NCBI GenBank assembly: GCA_937895345.1
Contig: CALAWP010000076.1
Location: forward strand, 1 to 5,416
Origin: an uncultured Paenibacillus sp.
Lineage (GTDB): Bacteria; Bacillota; Bacilli; Paenibacillales; Paenibacillaceae
Reading direction: 5' to 3'
Length of the DNA: 5,416 nt
The notes under the pieces: model-generated
What the model was told of the DNA's origin: nothing
The model's database searches: none
Seen by the model: the letters and a program-made list of their open reading frames with translations, nothing else
In this document: piece after piece, positions 1 through 5,416 of the stretch
Numbering within the stretch: the stretch's first letter is position 1
How the letters are laid out: each line of letters opens with the position of its first letter
Made by a program: the position numbers and the translations under genes

Positions 1-985
1 GCCAAAATGCGGGAAGCATGAGCGACACGAATAAACCTAACAACCGCAACATTTGTCCGAACGTTGAGGATAACGCTGTAAAATGAATGTCTTCCGGCGT
101 TTTGATCAGGAGCATTAAGTTAGCCGGGCCAATTAATGCCGCCGGCGTTCCGTCCACCAATATAACAAATCGCCCGTTCGTCAAGCAGTTGACGGTAAAG
201 TCGGGTCTTCCGGTATACGCCATAAGGGGAAATAACGCCCATGTCGGTTCAATCATTTCTTCAAGTTCCGTAGCGCTGAATACTCCGTCTATCGTTATCT
301 TCTGCAGGCGCTGTTTCACCTCCTGTATGACCTTTGGATCGGCGATATCGTACATATACATCAATCCGATCCGGGTTTGCGTACGTTCGCCAAGCACCAT
401 TTGCTCATAGGCTAACGAAGGCGATTTAAGCCGTTTGCGGATGAGCGCGGCATTGGTGGCCAACTCTTCCACAAAACAATCCTTGGCTCCCCGAACGGAG
501 ACTTCGACATTTGATTCTTCCGGTTTTCTCGCCGGAAGCTTGGCAATATCAACGGAACAGATGATCTGAAGCGCAGGAATATACATGAGCAATTTGCCTT
601 CAAACACCTGTTGTGTTGCTTTCCGTTGCCAATTATCATCCGGCAGACGTTCCAGTTGAAGCTGACTCGCCGTTTGAAGCATGCCCGCGTCCGTAAAGCC
701 GTATGTCTCATAAAAACGTTGCAAACGGGGAAGCACCACCTCATGAATCATATGTTGGCTATCGCTCATCCCTTCGCAGAAGACGAATAGTACGGTTGAA
801 CGTTCCTCCAGTGCGTTCAAGGTGTAAGTATGATGCTTGACATCGGCGCAACGATTGAACAAATTTAAAATAACTGAAGCATCGGCCAGTTCAACGGCTG
901 GCCGTTCGGAAGTTGAAGGGGATGGTTGAAAAGAGTCGGCGACAGATTTTTTGAAAACAAACGGCCTCAACCCCCTTTTGAACAT
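1..985 (-). CDS. Spore germination protein, GerA/KA family (receptor A subunit), partial: C-terminus off window
   Basis: A-subunit of a GerA-type nutrient germinant receptor, an inner spore membrane complex that senses germinants with its B (permease) and C (lipoprotein) partners. 328 codons are visible; family members are usually about 480-540 residues, so the C-terminal membrane region is cut by the window edge. The visible part is the soluble N-terminal region. Family hallmarks seen: RGAKDCFVEELATNAALIRKR at about residues 165-185, and GRPDFTVNCLTNGRFVILVDGTP at 259-281. The first membrane segment begins near residue 313 (LRLLGLFVSLMLPAFW). The ATG at 985-983 is chosen because AGGAGG lies 9 nt upstream. 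That Shine-Dalgarno contains the TGA of the preceding permease gene, leaving a 6-nt gap and implying one transcript with translational coupling. No frameshift is seen, in contrast to the neighbouring plus-strand relics. Family assignment is very secure; the germinant cannot be told from sequence. Confidence 0.94.
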   Translation of the reverse strand, partial: MFKRGLRPFVFKKSVADSFQPSPSTSERPAVELADASVILNLFNRCADVKHHTYTLNALEERSTVLFVFCEGMSDSQHMIHEVVLPRLQRFYETYGFTDAGMLQTASQLQLERLPDDNWQRKATQQVFEGKLLMYIPALQIICSVDIAKLPARKPEESNVEVSVRGAKDCFVEELATNAALIRKRLKSPSLAYEQMVLGERTQTRIGLMYMYDIADPKVIQEVKQRLQKITIDGVFSATELEEMIEPTWALFPLMAYTGRPDFTVNCLTNGRFVILVDGTPAALIGPANLMLLIKTPEDIHFTALSSTFGQMLRLLGLFVSLMLPAFW

Positions 986-991
986 GGGAAT

Positions 992-1000
992 TCACCTCCT
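992..1000 (-). promoter_or_regulatory. Shine-Dalgarno of the GerA-family gene, overlapping the permease stop codon
   Basis: Read on the minus strand the site is AGGAGGTGA. AGGAGG matches the anti-Shine-Dalgarno strongly and the last three bases are the permease TGA stop. The last permease codons (ATG AGG AGG TGA, residues MRR) therefore double as the ribosome-binding site. Spacing from AGGAGG to the ATG is 9 nt. It fixes the start of the A subunit and suggests termination-reinitiation coupling. Confidence 0.85.
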
Positions 1001-2080
1001 CATTCTGTTGGAAATCCAGATTTTCGCGACAAACAATGCCGTCAAGCCCAAAGCAGAGTAAACAGACGCCGGGAAAAACACGCTCCCAAGAAAATCGAGG
1101 AACAGTGCATCACTCACGGGCAGCACAACGACAACGATCATCAGCGCGCCGTATAGGATGAGCCACGGCAATCGCTTGCCCGGTTTCCAAATGTCAACCA
1201 TAAGAAACAGGGCCAGCGAGACGCGAACAAACGTGCCGGAAAGCCACTGGTAGATGGAGAAGAAATCAAGGTGCGAAATATATTGCCCGAGTTGAACCAA
1301 ACGCCATTGCTCGTATGCAGGGTAGCGTTGATTTGCCGCCTCAGCAGGTCCAAACACGGCGATGGCACCCATCAGCGGTCCCAGAATCAATCCGGCAAGC
1401 AGCACATTCACCAGCATGAGAGTGCCGAAGCGAGGACGTTTGGATAAATGCTCCTGATAAAAAAGGATGCAGATGATCTCCAAAAGCCCCCCAGCCGCAT
1501 ATAATGCGCCTTTCCATACAGGCTCCCACCCGAACTCGAAGACCGGAAACAGCAGGCTGTAATCTTTATACTTGTAGTTGGCTGTCATCACAAAATCGCC
1601 GAGCACGATCACAACCGGGAGCAAAATGCCGGTGACGATTGCAATCACGCGCAACCCGGCATATGCCGCCAATAGATTGCATCCGACTCCCGCAAGTACT
1701 AACGCCAAAGCCGGCGTCTGCGGCAAATAGGAGGCAATCGTCCATGTGATGGTGTCTTTTAGCGAAATGGCGCCCATTACGAACATATATATCGTGAAAA
1801 AAACGAGCATACCGGTTGCAGGCAGTTTGCCGAAATGACGATACAACCAGGTTTTGACCGGCGTCCCGTTCATGTTTTTGAGAATATAAGATAAACAGGC
1901 GATCCAGACTGGCGATGCTGCCAATACGGCTAAAACGGATACCCAGGCATCCCTTTTGGAAGCAGTCAGCAGAAGCGGGATAATAATCACGTGATTCAGA
2001 ATGCCTATCGCCATCAGGATCACCATGTATCCTTGCAGCAACGAAATTTTTTGATTGACCGATGCGATACTTGTCACCAC
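992..2080 (-). CDS. Endospore germination permease, GerAB/spore permease family (receptor B subunit)
   Basis: B-subunit of a GerA-type germinant receptor, related to the amino acid/polyamine/organocation transporters and thought to bind the germinant in the inner spore membrane. 362 residues, a full length for the family. About ten hydrophobic segments can be read, roughly at residues 15-35, 44-66, 88-106, 123-142, 145-165, 192-209, 221-245, 273-297, 304-323 and 333-353. The stretch RYPAYEQWRLVQLGQYISHL followed by DFFSIYQWLSGTFVRVSLAL (about 252-290) is the most family-like part. The start is GTG at 2080-2078; a second GTG follows at once. An in-frame TAA lies at 2101-2099 and a purine-rich AGAGG 11 nt upstream. 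The stop TGA (994-992) overlaps the ribosome-binding site of the A-subunit gene. It precedes the A gene, whereas the classical order is A-B-C. A C-subunit gene is not in the window; it may follow beyond position 1. Confidence 0.95.
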   Translation of the reverse strand: MVTSIASVNQKISLLQGYMVILMAIGILNHVIIIPLLLTASKRDAWVSVLAVLAASPVWIACLSYILKNMNGTPVKTWLYRHFGKLPATGMLVFFTIYMFVMGAISLKDTITWTIASYLPQTPALALVLAGVGCNLLAAYAGLRVIAIVTGILLPVVIVLGDFVMTANYKYKDYSLLFPVFEFGWEPVWKGALYAAGGLLEIICILFYQEHLSKRPRFGTLMLVNVLLAGLILGPLMGAIAVFGPAEAANQRYPAYEQWRLVQLGQYISHLDFFSIYQWLSGTFVRVSLALFLMVDIWKPGKRLPWLILYGALMIVVVVLPVSDALFLDFLGSVFFPASVYSALGLTALFVAKIWISNRMRR

Positions 2081-2091
2081 TTTCAGATGAA

Positions 2092-2096
2092 CCTCT
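2092..2096 (-). promoter_or_regulatory. Probable ribosome-binding site of the germination permease gene
   Basis: On the minus strand AGAGG within AAGAAGAGGTT lies 11 nt upstream of the GTG at 2080. It is moderate in strength and slightly far. With the in-frame TAA at 2101-2099 it leaves the tandem GTG codons at 2080 and 2077 as the best start choices. Confidence 0.55.
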
Positions 2097-2189
2097 TCTT
2101 ATGCTTTCCAAATTCCCCCCTTGCTAAAACAACGTGCATGGATGGACCAATAGCATTTTAATTCAGATGAACGGCAATGAAGGCTGACG

Positions 2190-2203
2190 ACTACGTTCGT
2201 AGT
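2190..2203. repeat. Perfect 6+6 inverted repeat with 2-nt spacer overlapping the candidate -10
   Basis: ACTACG-TT-CGTAGT is a perfect inverted repeat. Its right half shares four bases with the candidate CATACTA element. It could be a small operator or chance; nothing else in the intergenic stretch 2081-2345 stands out, and no gene is visible there. Confidence 0.4.
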
Positions 2204-2206
2204 ATG
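2200..2206 (-). promoter_or_regulatory. Possible sigma-G type -10 element (CATACTA) upstream of the germination genes
   Basis: The minus strand reads CATACTA, matching the forespore sigma-G -10 consensus CATNNTA. Germinant receptor operons are typically sigma-G dependent. It lies about 120 nt upstream of the permease start. I could not find a convincing -35 (GHATR) at 17-18 nt, so the call is weak. A second poor candidate is AATGCTA at 2157-2151 with TTCATTG about 18 nt upstream. Confidence 0.25.
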
Positions 2207-2345
2207 CGAATCCGACGAAAGGCAAGGAGTTGGACCGTTGTTGTCGAATATGTCCGTAATGTGGTCATGAAATTGCATTGAATGTGCAACAATCGGTATC
2301 GCGCATCTAGCAACCTTATCCGCGGTTCGAGCTCGCCCGGACGCC

Positions 2346-2702
2346 AACGTCCGTCCTTTGATCCGATGTATGGGGGGCTTTTCCATTGGGCTTCCTCATG
2401 CCGAAAACAAGCTGCTTTCCTGGAAAACGAACAAAGAAAAAGAAGTCTGCGCTTTTTTGATCCATCACGAAGGGACGCCCGCGGATACCGCGCTCATCAT
2501 TGAGTCGATTTGGCCGGGTTGCGATGTGAAAAAGGCGAAAAGCTACTTGTATACTTGTCTGTCCTACTTGCGGAGAAGCTTGCAGGAGCATGACGTCCCC
2601 ATAAGCGTAGACAAAGCCGGAAACGGGTTCACGATCCGGCTGGACGGGGCGGCTGCCGATGTGACGACATTCGAGGGGATGCTGGACGACATGTTGTCCG
2701 AA
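2346..2702 (+). pseudogene. Relic of a response regulator: winged-helix DNA-binding domain only (SARP/SAPR-like)
   Basis: Only the middle of what looks like a two-component SAPR-family response regulator survives: the Trans_reg_C-like winged helix. The text runs from about PLIRCMGGFSIGL through TNKEKEVCAFLIHHEG (helical core), IIESIWPG, KAKSYLYTCLSYLRRSL (recognition region) to NGFTIRLDGAAADVTTFEGM. The N-terminal receiver domain is absent: the frame closes at a TGA at 2268-2270 and the text before 2346 is not receiver-like. The BTAD-type C-terminal domain expected after DDMLSE is also missing. At about 2703 the same frame runs into kinase-derived sequence, giving an open frame from TTG 2358 to TGA 2814-2816 (152 codons). 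There is no convincing ribosome-binding site at the TTG. I read it as a deletion-fused relic. The domain call is from recognition of the family pattern. Confidence 0.75.
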
Positions 2703-4709
2703 TTTCCCGCCAGCAGCGGCATCAACGAATCGATCTATTTGGGGTATGTCGCGCAAGTTTCCGGGCTGCGCGACAAGGCGCTCACGCACGACTTGATTAC
2801 GTTACAGCCTTTCTGATGATGTGATTGTATTTTGTCGGCTAGTACTCCCAACGGAAAAACGATTATTCCCTGATCGTATTCGGGCTGGTGTGCATGTTTT
2901 TCGCCCTGTTCACCAGCACGCGCGGCGAAAGAGTGTTGTTCAGCCTGTTCGGCTCCGTTCCGTTCTGGCTGTATCTTCGCATTCAGATGGTTTCGGCGCT
3001 TGGCGCGGCATGGGATTTCTCCTGTACGTGTATACGGCGTTCCGTCCGGTTTACTCCTGATGGTTGATCCGGATCGGGTTGATATTTGGGACGGTTCTGG
3101 CGGTCTGGGCAATCGGCTTCATCCCCCGTTCGCGACGGATCTGTTTAGGCAACTGGTCACGATCTACGCCACCTTCCCGCAAAGTGGAGGGGAGCCTGTA
3201 TCTGGCCGTCGCCGTGATCGCCCTGAACGTCTTTGCGCTGGTGCAAAATCTGAACGTCTATTTCGCCGTACCGGTTGATTCGGTGCCTCCGTTCGAACCG
3301 CTCGTGTACCTGCTGATGCTGGCTTTGCTCATGTCGCTTCGCTTCTCCAACGCATTCCGGAAAATCGAAGAGCTCTCCGTTCAATTGCTGAAAGCGGACA
3401 AGCTGAAAGACGAGTTTCTGGCCAGAACGTCGGATGAGTTCAAGTCGCCGTTGCACGGCGTCATGCATATCGCAAGGTCGATGCTTGACAACGCCAATCA
3501 TCCGCCGACGGCGGAGCAGCGCGAGAAGCTTGAATTAATCACGAGCATCACCGGCAGGCTTTCGCAGCTGGTTTACGATATTCTGGATTTTTCCAGGCTG
3601 AAGCAAGGTGAATTGGCCGTCGATTCGATGCCGGTCGATGTCCGCCCGGCTGTCGAGATGCAGGTGCGCATCTATTCGTTTCTGTGCGCGGACCGCAACA
3701 TCCGGCTCGAAAACCGTGTCCCCGAACATTTGCCCTATGCGATTGCCGATGAAAGCCGGTTCGGCTAGATCGTCGGCAACCTGCTCGGACAACGCGGTCA
3801 AGCATACGGTGAACGGGAGCATTGTCGTCACAGCGGCGGAGAATCGCAGCATGATTGAAGTTTCGGTCAAAGATACGGGGGAAGGAATCGAAGCGCAGCA
3901 CATCCCGCACCTGTTCGAAGCGTTCCAATTGTTTGATGAGCGAGCGGAACGCCGGGGCTTCGGGCTCGGGCTGTCCATCGTCAAACAACTGGTCGAGTTG
4001 CTAAAGGGAACCGTAACGGTATCTTCGACGAAAGGCGTCGGCACGACGTTCACATTCACCCTGCCGATCGCAGGCAACGCGGGAAACCGATAGCAGCTTC
4101 CCTGTTAAGCGAACGTCCGGTCAAAGCACCGGAGTACGCTTTCGTGACGCCTCATTATCTGAATTAAAAAGGGAAGCATACCAGCGGTCGATCTGGAAGT
4201 GGCGTTTCTGCATTCGCAGATCAAGCCGCATTTTTTGTACAACGTCGTTGCATCAAGTTATACGGATGCGGAACGTTCGCGAAAATTGACCGCGGATCTG
4301 GTCGATTATTTGCGAGGCAGCTTCCGGTTAAGCCATATGGAGAAGCGGATCGCTTTCGTGAAGAGTTCAACCTGATCCGGACATACGTCGATATTGAAAA
4401 AGCGCGCTTCAAGGATCGCTTACAATTCGAGGATGTACCGGGTGAGCATCCCTCCCCTGCTGCTGCAGCCGCTCGTCGAAAACGCGATTCGGCACGGGAT
4501 CGGCAATCGGATAGAAGGCGGAACGGTCAAATTGACGACTTTTGAAACGGAGGGCGAATATTGGTTTGTGATTGAAGATAGCGGTGTCGGCATCGAGAGC
4601 GAACAGCTAAGTCGACTGCCGGCTTCCGGATCGGACAGGCGTCAGGGCGTCGGCCTGCTGAACATCAACAAGCGTTTGAGACACGAATACGGCATGGATC
4701 TGCGGATGT
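2703..4709 (+). pseudogene. Relic of a hybrid sensor histidine kinase (7TM-DISM, HisKA-HATPase, lost receiver, LytS-type kinase)
   Basis: Decayed kinase readable across all three frames. In order: end of an extracellular domain (INESIYLGYVAQVSGLRDKALTHDLIT, 2718-2806); 7TM-DISM-like membrane region (YSQRKNDYSLIVFG onward from 2843, FLLYVYTAFRPVYS at 3013-3057, GLIFGTVLAVWAIG, LVTIYATFP, LYLAVAVIALNVFAL); dimerisation region ADKLKDEFLARTSDEFKSPLHG; HATPase with N box NLL/DNAVKHT, G1 DTGEGIE and G2 RGFGLGLSIVKQL; a linker ending PHYLN-stop-KGKHT; then LytS-type AVDLEVAFLHSQIKPHFLYN and a second HATPase (PPLLLQPLVENAIRHG, IEDSGVGI, RQGVGLLNINKRL). In-frame stops occur at 2822, 2840, 3058, 3766 and 4165. 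Frameshifts lie near 2810, 3005, 3130, 3183 (compensating), 3786, 4088, 4110, 4357 and 4438. The first core has Asp where the phospho-accepting His belongs (3433-3435). No receiver sits between KGKHT and AVDLEV (about 4180). Clearly non-functional. Confidence 0.88.
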
Positions 4710-5143
4710 ACGGTTATGCTAGCAGACGCACTGAGATTGGAGGGAACTGATGCAACCCTTACCTTCACGGATCAGACGAAGATCGGTGACTGGCCAACCA
4801 GGCGGTTGCTCTCGCTGTAAAAGCGGGAATCGTCAGCGGGTACGAGGACGGCAGCTTCCGACCGGATGCTCAGATCACCCGAGCGGAGATGATATCGATG
4901 ATCGCAAAAACGCTGAAAGTCTCACTTAATTCGCATACAACAACGGGCTTTGCTGATGACGAAAACATTCCGAGGTGGGCAAAAGGCTCGGTGGAAACGA
5001 TCCGCAAACTAGGTATTATTGACGGCCGAACGGCAGCAAATTCGTTCCGGACATTACGGCCACTCGGGTGGAAGCGGTATCCATGCTGCTAAGGTTACAG
5101 GAACGAAGCGGTTACGGGTGTTTCAAAGACGACCGAGATGTAA
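4710..5143 (+). pseudogene. Relic of an SLH-domain (S-layer homology) surface protein, C-terminal repeats
   Basis: SLH repeats anchor proteins to secondary cell-wall polymers. Readable text: tail of one repeat (TVMLADALRLEG, from 4710); a full repeat FTDQTKIGDW/ANQAVALAVKAGIVSGYEDG then SFRPDAQITRAEM (4764 to about 4893); and a third repeat FADDENIPRWAKGSVETIRKLGIIDGR then FVPDITATRVEAVSMLLRL (about 4949 to 5097). A one-base loss near 4785 and a one-base gain near 5030 break the frame; a third shift near 5105 would bring it to the TAA at 5141-5143, immediately before a terminator hairpin. Only the C-terminal part exists. Its 5' end abuts the truncated kinase relic at about 4703-4712, so the body of the protein has been deleted. 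The fragment 4889-5092 is open but lacks a start context. SLH identity is secure; the parent protein is unknown. Confidence 0.85.
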
Positions 5144-5169
5144 AGGAGATGCCCCGAGGCATCTTCTTT
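5142..5169 (+). terminator. Intrinsic terminator after the SLH relic
   Basis: A 12-bp stem with a single G-T pair, AAAGGAGATGCC / GGCATCTTCTTT, closes a CCGA loop. The T-rich 3' arm is followed by more pyrimidines. It starts within the TAA (5141-5143) that is the likely ancestral stop of the SLH gene. The A-rich/T-rich arms mean it could also act on transcripts from the other strand. Confidence 0.7.
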
Positions 5170-5212
5170 CGTAGCCTTGCGAGCTTCCGGATTATGCTTA
5201 GTGGTGATGAAA

Positions 5213-5242
5213 AAGACAACAACGGACATGGGGCAGTATAAC
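5213..5242 (+). promoter_or_regulatory. Likely sigma-A promoter of the riboswitch transcript
   Basis: AAGACA (5213-5218, 4 of 6 to TTGACA) is followed by an 18-nt spacer and TATAAC (5237-5242, 5 of 6 to TATAAT). Transcription would start about 5249, just ahead of the aptamer at about 5265. The position is what one expects for a riboswitch leader; the -35 is weak. Confidence 0.5.
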
Positions 5243-5264
5243 GAATGACGACAAGTTCCAACAG

Positions 5265-5345
5265 GAAAAAGGCAAACCAGTTCGAAAGACTGGGACGCAA
5301 AGCCACGGGTCTTCCGCATGCTTGCAATGATCGCCGGGTTACCCT
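5265..5345 (+). ncRNA. Class I cyclic-di-GMP riboswitch aptamer (GEMM-I)
   Basis: RNA sensor of the second messenger c-di-GMP. The conserved core is present almost letter for letter: GGCAAACC at 5271-5278; a hairpin CCAG-T-TC / GA-CTGG with a GAAA tetraloop (5277-5293); GGGACGCAAAGCC (5292-5304), containing the conserved A and GCAAAGCC strand; a second longer hairpin (about 5303-5335); and the closing strand GGGTTACC (5336-5343), as in the Vc2 type member. It sits between a likely promoter and an intrinsic terminator, so it acts in the leader of a gene that begins beyond position 5416. The class is secure from the motif pattern; the regulated gene is unknown. A tertiary-contact tetraloop/receptor is expected from the GAAA loop but was not verified. 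Confidence 0.95.
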
Positions 5346-5360
5346 CTCTAATGCTGTCAG

Positions 5361-5402
5361 GAAAAGGCACGGCCTTTCGAGGGTACGTGTCTTTTCGTTT
5401 TT
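5361..5402 (+). terminator. Intrinsic terminator, expression platform of the c-di-GMP riboswitch
   Basis: GAAAAGGCACG (5361-5371) pairs with CGTGTCTTTTC (5386-5396) over 11 bp with one G-T pair. The intervening 14 nt can form a small inner CCT-TTCG-AGG hairpin. GTTTTT follows (5397-5402). Its location 18 nt after the aptamer makes it the transcription-termination switch. The segment GAGGGTA (5379-5385) is complementary to TACCCTC (5340-5346) at the aptamer 3' edge. Confidence 0.85.
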
Positions 5403-5416
5403 CCAGAACAATCAAC

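Noticed and set aside
1566..2111. Minus-strand open frame of 181 codons overlapping the germination permease in another frame
   Set aside because: It lies inside the clear ten-segment permease, has low-complexity Arg/His/Cys-rich text and no recognisable domain; a frame shadow.
2099..2386. Minus-strand small protein of 95 codons upstream of the permease
   Set aside because: It spans the intergenic region and antisense of the regulator relic, has no domain and would overlap the permease leader; no supporting signal seen.
2316..2789. Minus-strand open frame of 157 codons opposite the response regulator relic
   Set aside because: The plus-strand text is a recognisable winged helix; the minus frame has no family features and no ribosome-binding site.
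3535..4077. Minus-strand open frames of 180 and 146 codons opposite the kinase relic
   Set aside because: They are antisense shadows of the HATPase region; the plus strand carries the DNAVKHT, DTGEGIE and GFGLGLS motifs.
4394..4750. Open frame of 118 codons taken as a short stand-alone ATPase (anti-sigma-like) gene
   Set aside because: The first 15 or so residues are out-of-frame kinase sequence and the last dozen are out-of-frame SLH sequence; only the middle is the LytS-type HATPase.
4889..5092. Small SLH protein of 67 codons
   Set aside because: It starts in the middle of an SLH repeat, lacks a ribosome-binding site and signal peptide, and its last 17 codons are a frameshifted reading of the next repeat.
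2346..5143. Frameshifts as mere sequencing error in an intact locus
   Set aside because: Large domain losses, several nonsense codons and the His-to-Asp change cannot come from indel errors, and the adjacent 2 kb of germination genes has none.
5095..5415. Minus-strand open frames of 106 and 99 codons at the right end
   Set aside because: They run antisense through two terminator hairpins and the riboswitch, whose RNA structure explains the sequence.

Overview
The window looks like chromosomal DNA of an endospore-forming Firmicute, most likely Paenibacillaceae (Paenibacillus, Cohnella or relatives). The reasons are a GerA-type spore germinant receptor operon, relics of a SARP/SAPR-type response regulator and a 7TM hybrid histidine kinase of the kind common in that family, an S-layer homology (SLH) relic and a Firmicute-style terminator riboswitch. 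The organism call is inference from gene content; no marker gene is present.

Layout. (1) Minus strand, 2080 to 1: a germinant-receptor operon in the order permease (B subunit, complete) then GerA/KA subunit (N-terminal 328 residues; the rest lies beyond position 1). The B stop codon lies inside the Shine-Dalgarno of the A gene, so the two are tightly coupled. (2) 2081-2345: intergenic DNA with a possible sigma-G -10 element overlapping a small inverted repeat, upstream of the receptor genes. (3) Plus strand, 2346-5143: a run of three decayed gene relics with no intact gene among them. They are the winged-helix part of a response regulator, a hybrid histidine kinase, and the tail of an SLH protein. 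They are joined by apparent internal deletions and carry many frameshifts and nonsense codons. The kinase relic has also lost the phospho-accepting histidine of its first kinase core (His to Asp) and the receiver domain that would be expected between its two kinase cores. (4) 5142-5169: an intrinsic terminator hairpin closing the SLH relic. (5) 5213-5402, plus strand: a likely sigma-A promoter, a textbook class I cyclic-di-GMP (GEMM-I) riboswitch aptamer and an intrinsic terminator as expression platform. The controlled gene starts beyond the right edge.

How the parts work together. The living parts are the two ends: a spore germination receptor reading out to the left and a c-di-GMP-controlled transcription unit reading out to the right. 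The middle is a graveyard of what was probably a two-component signalling pair followed by a cell-surface protein gene. The most interesting live element is the riboswitch, with a visible 7-nt complementarity that could act as antiterminator. I did not find evidence for a wholly new system in this window.
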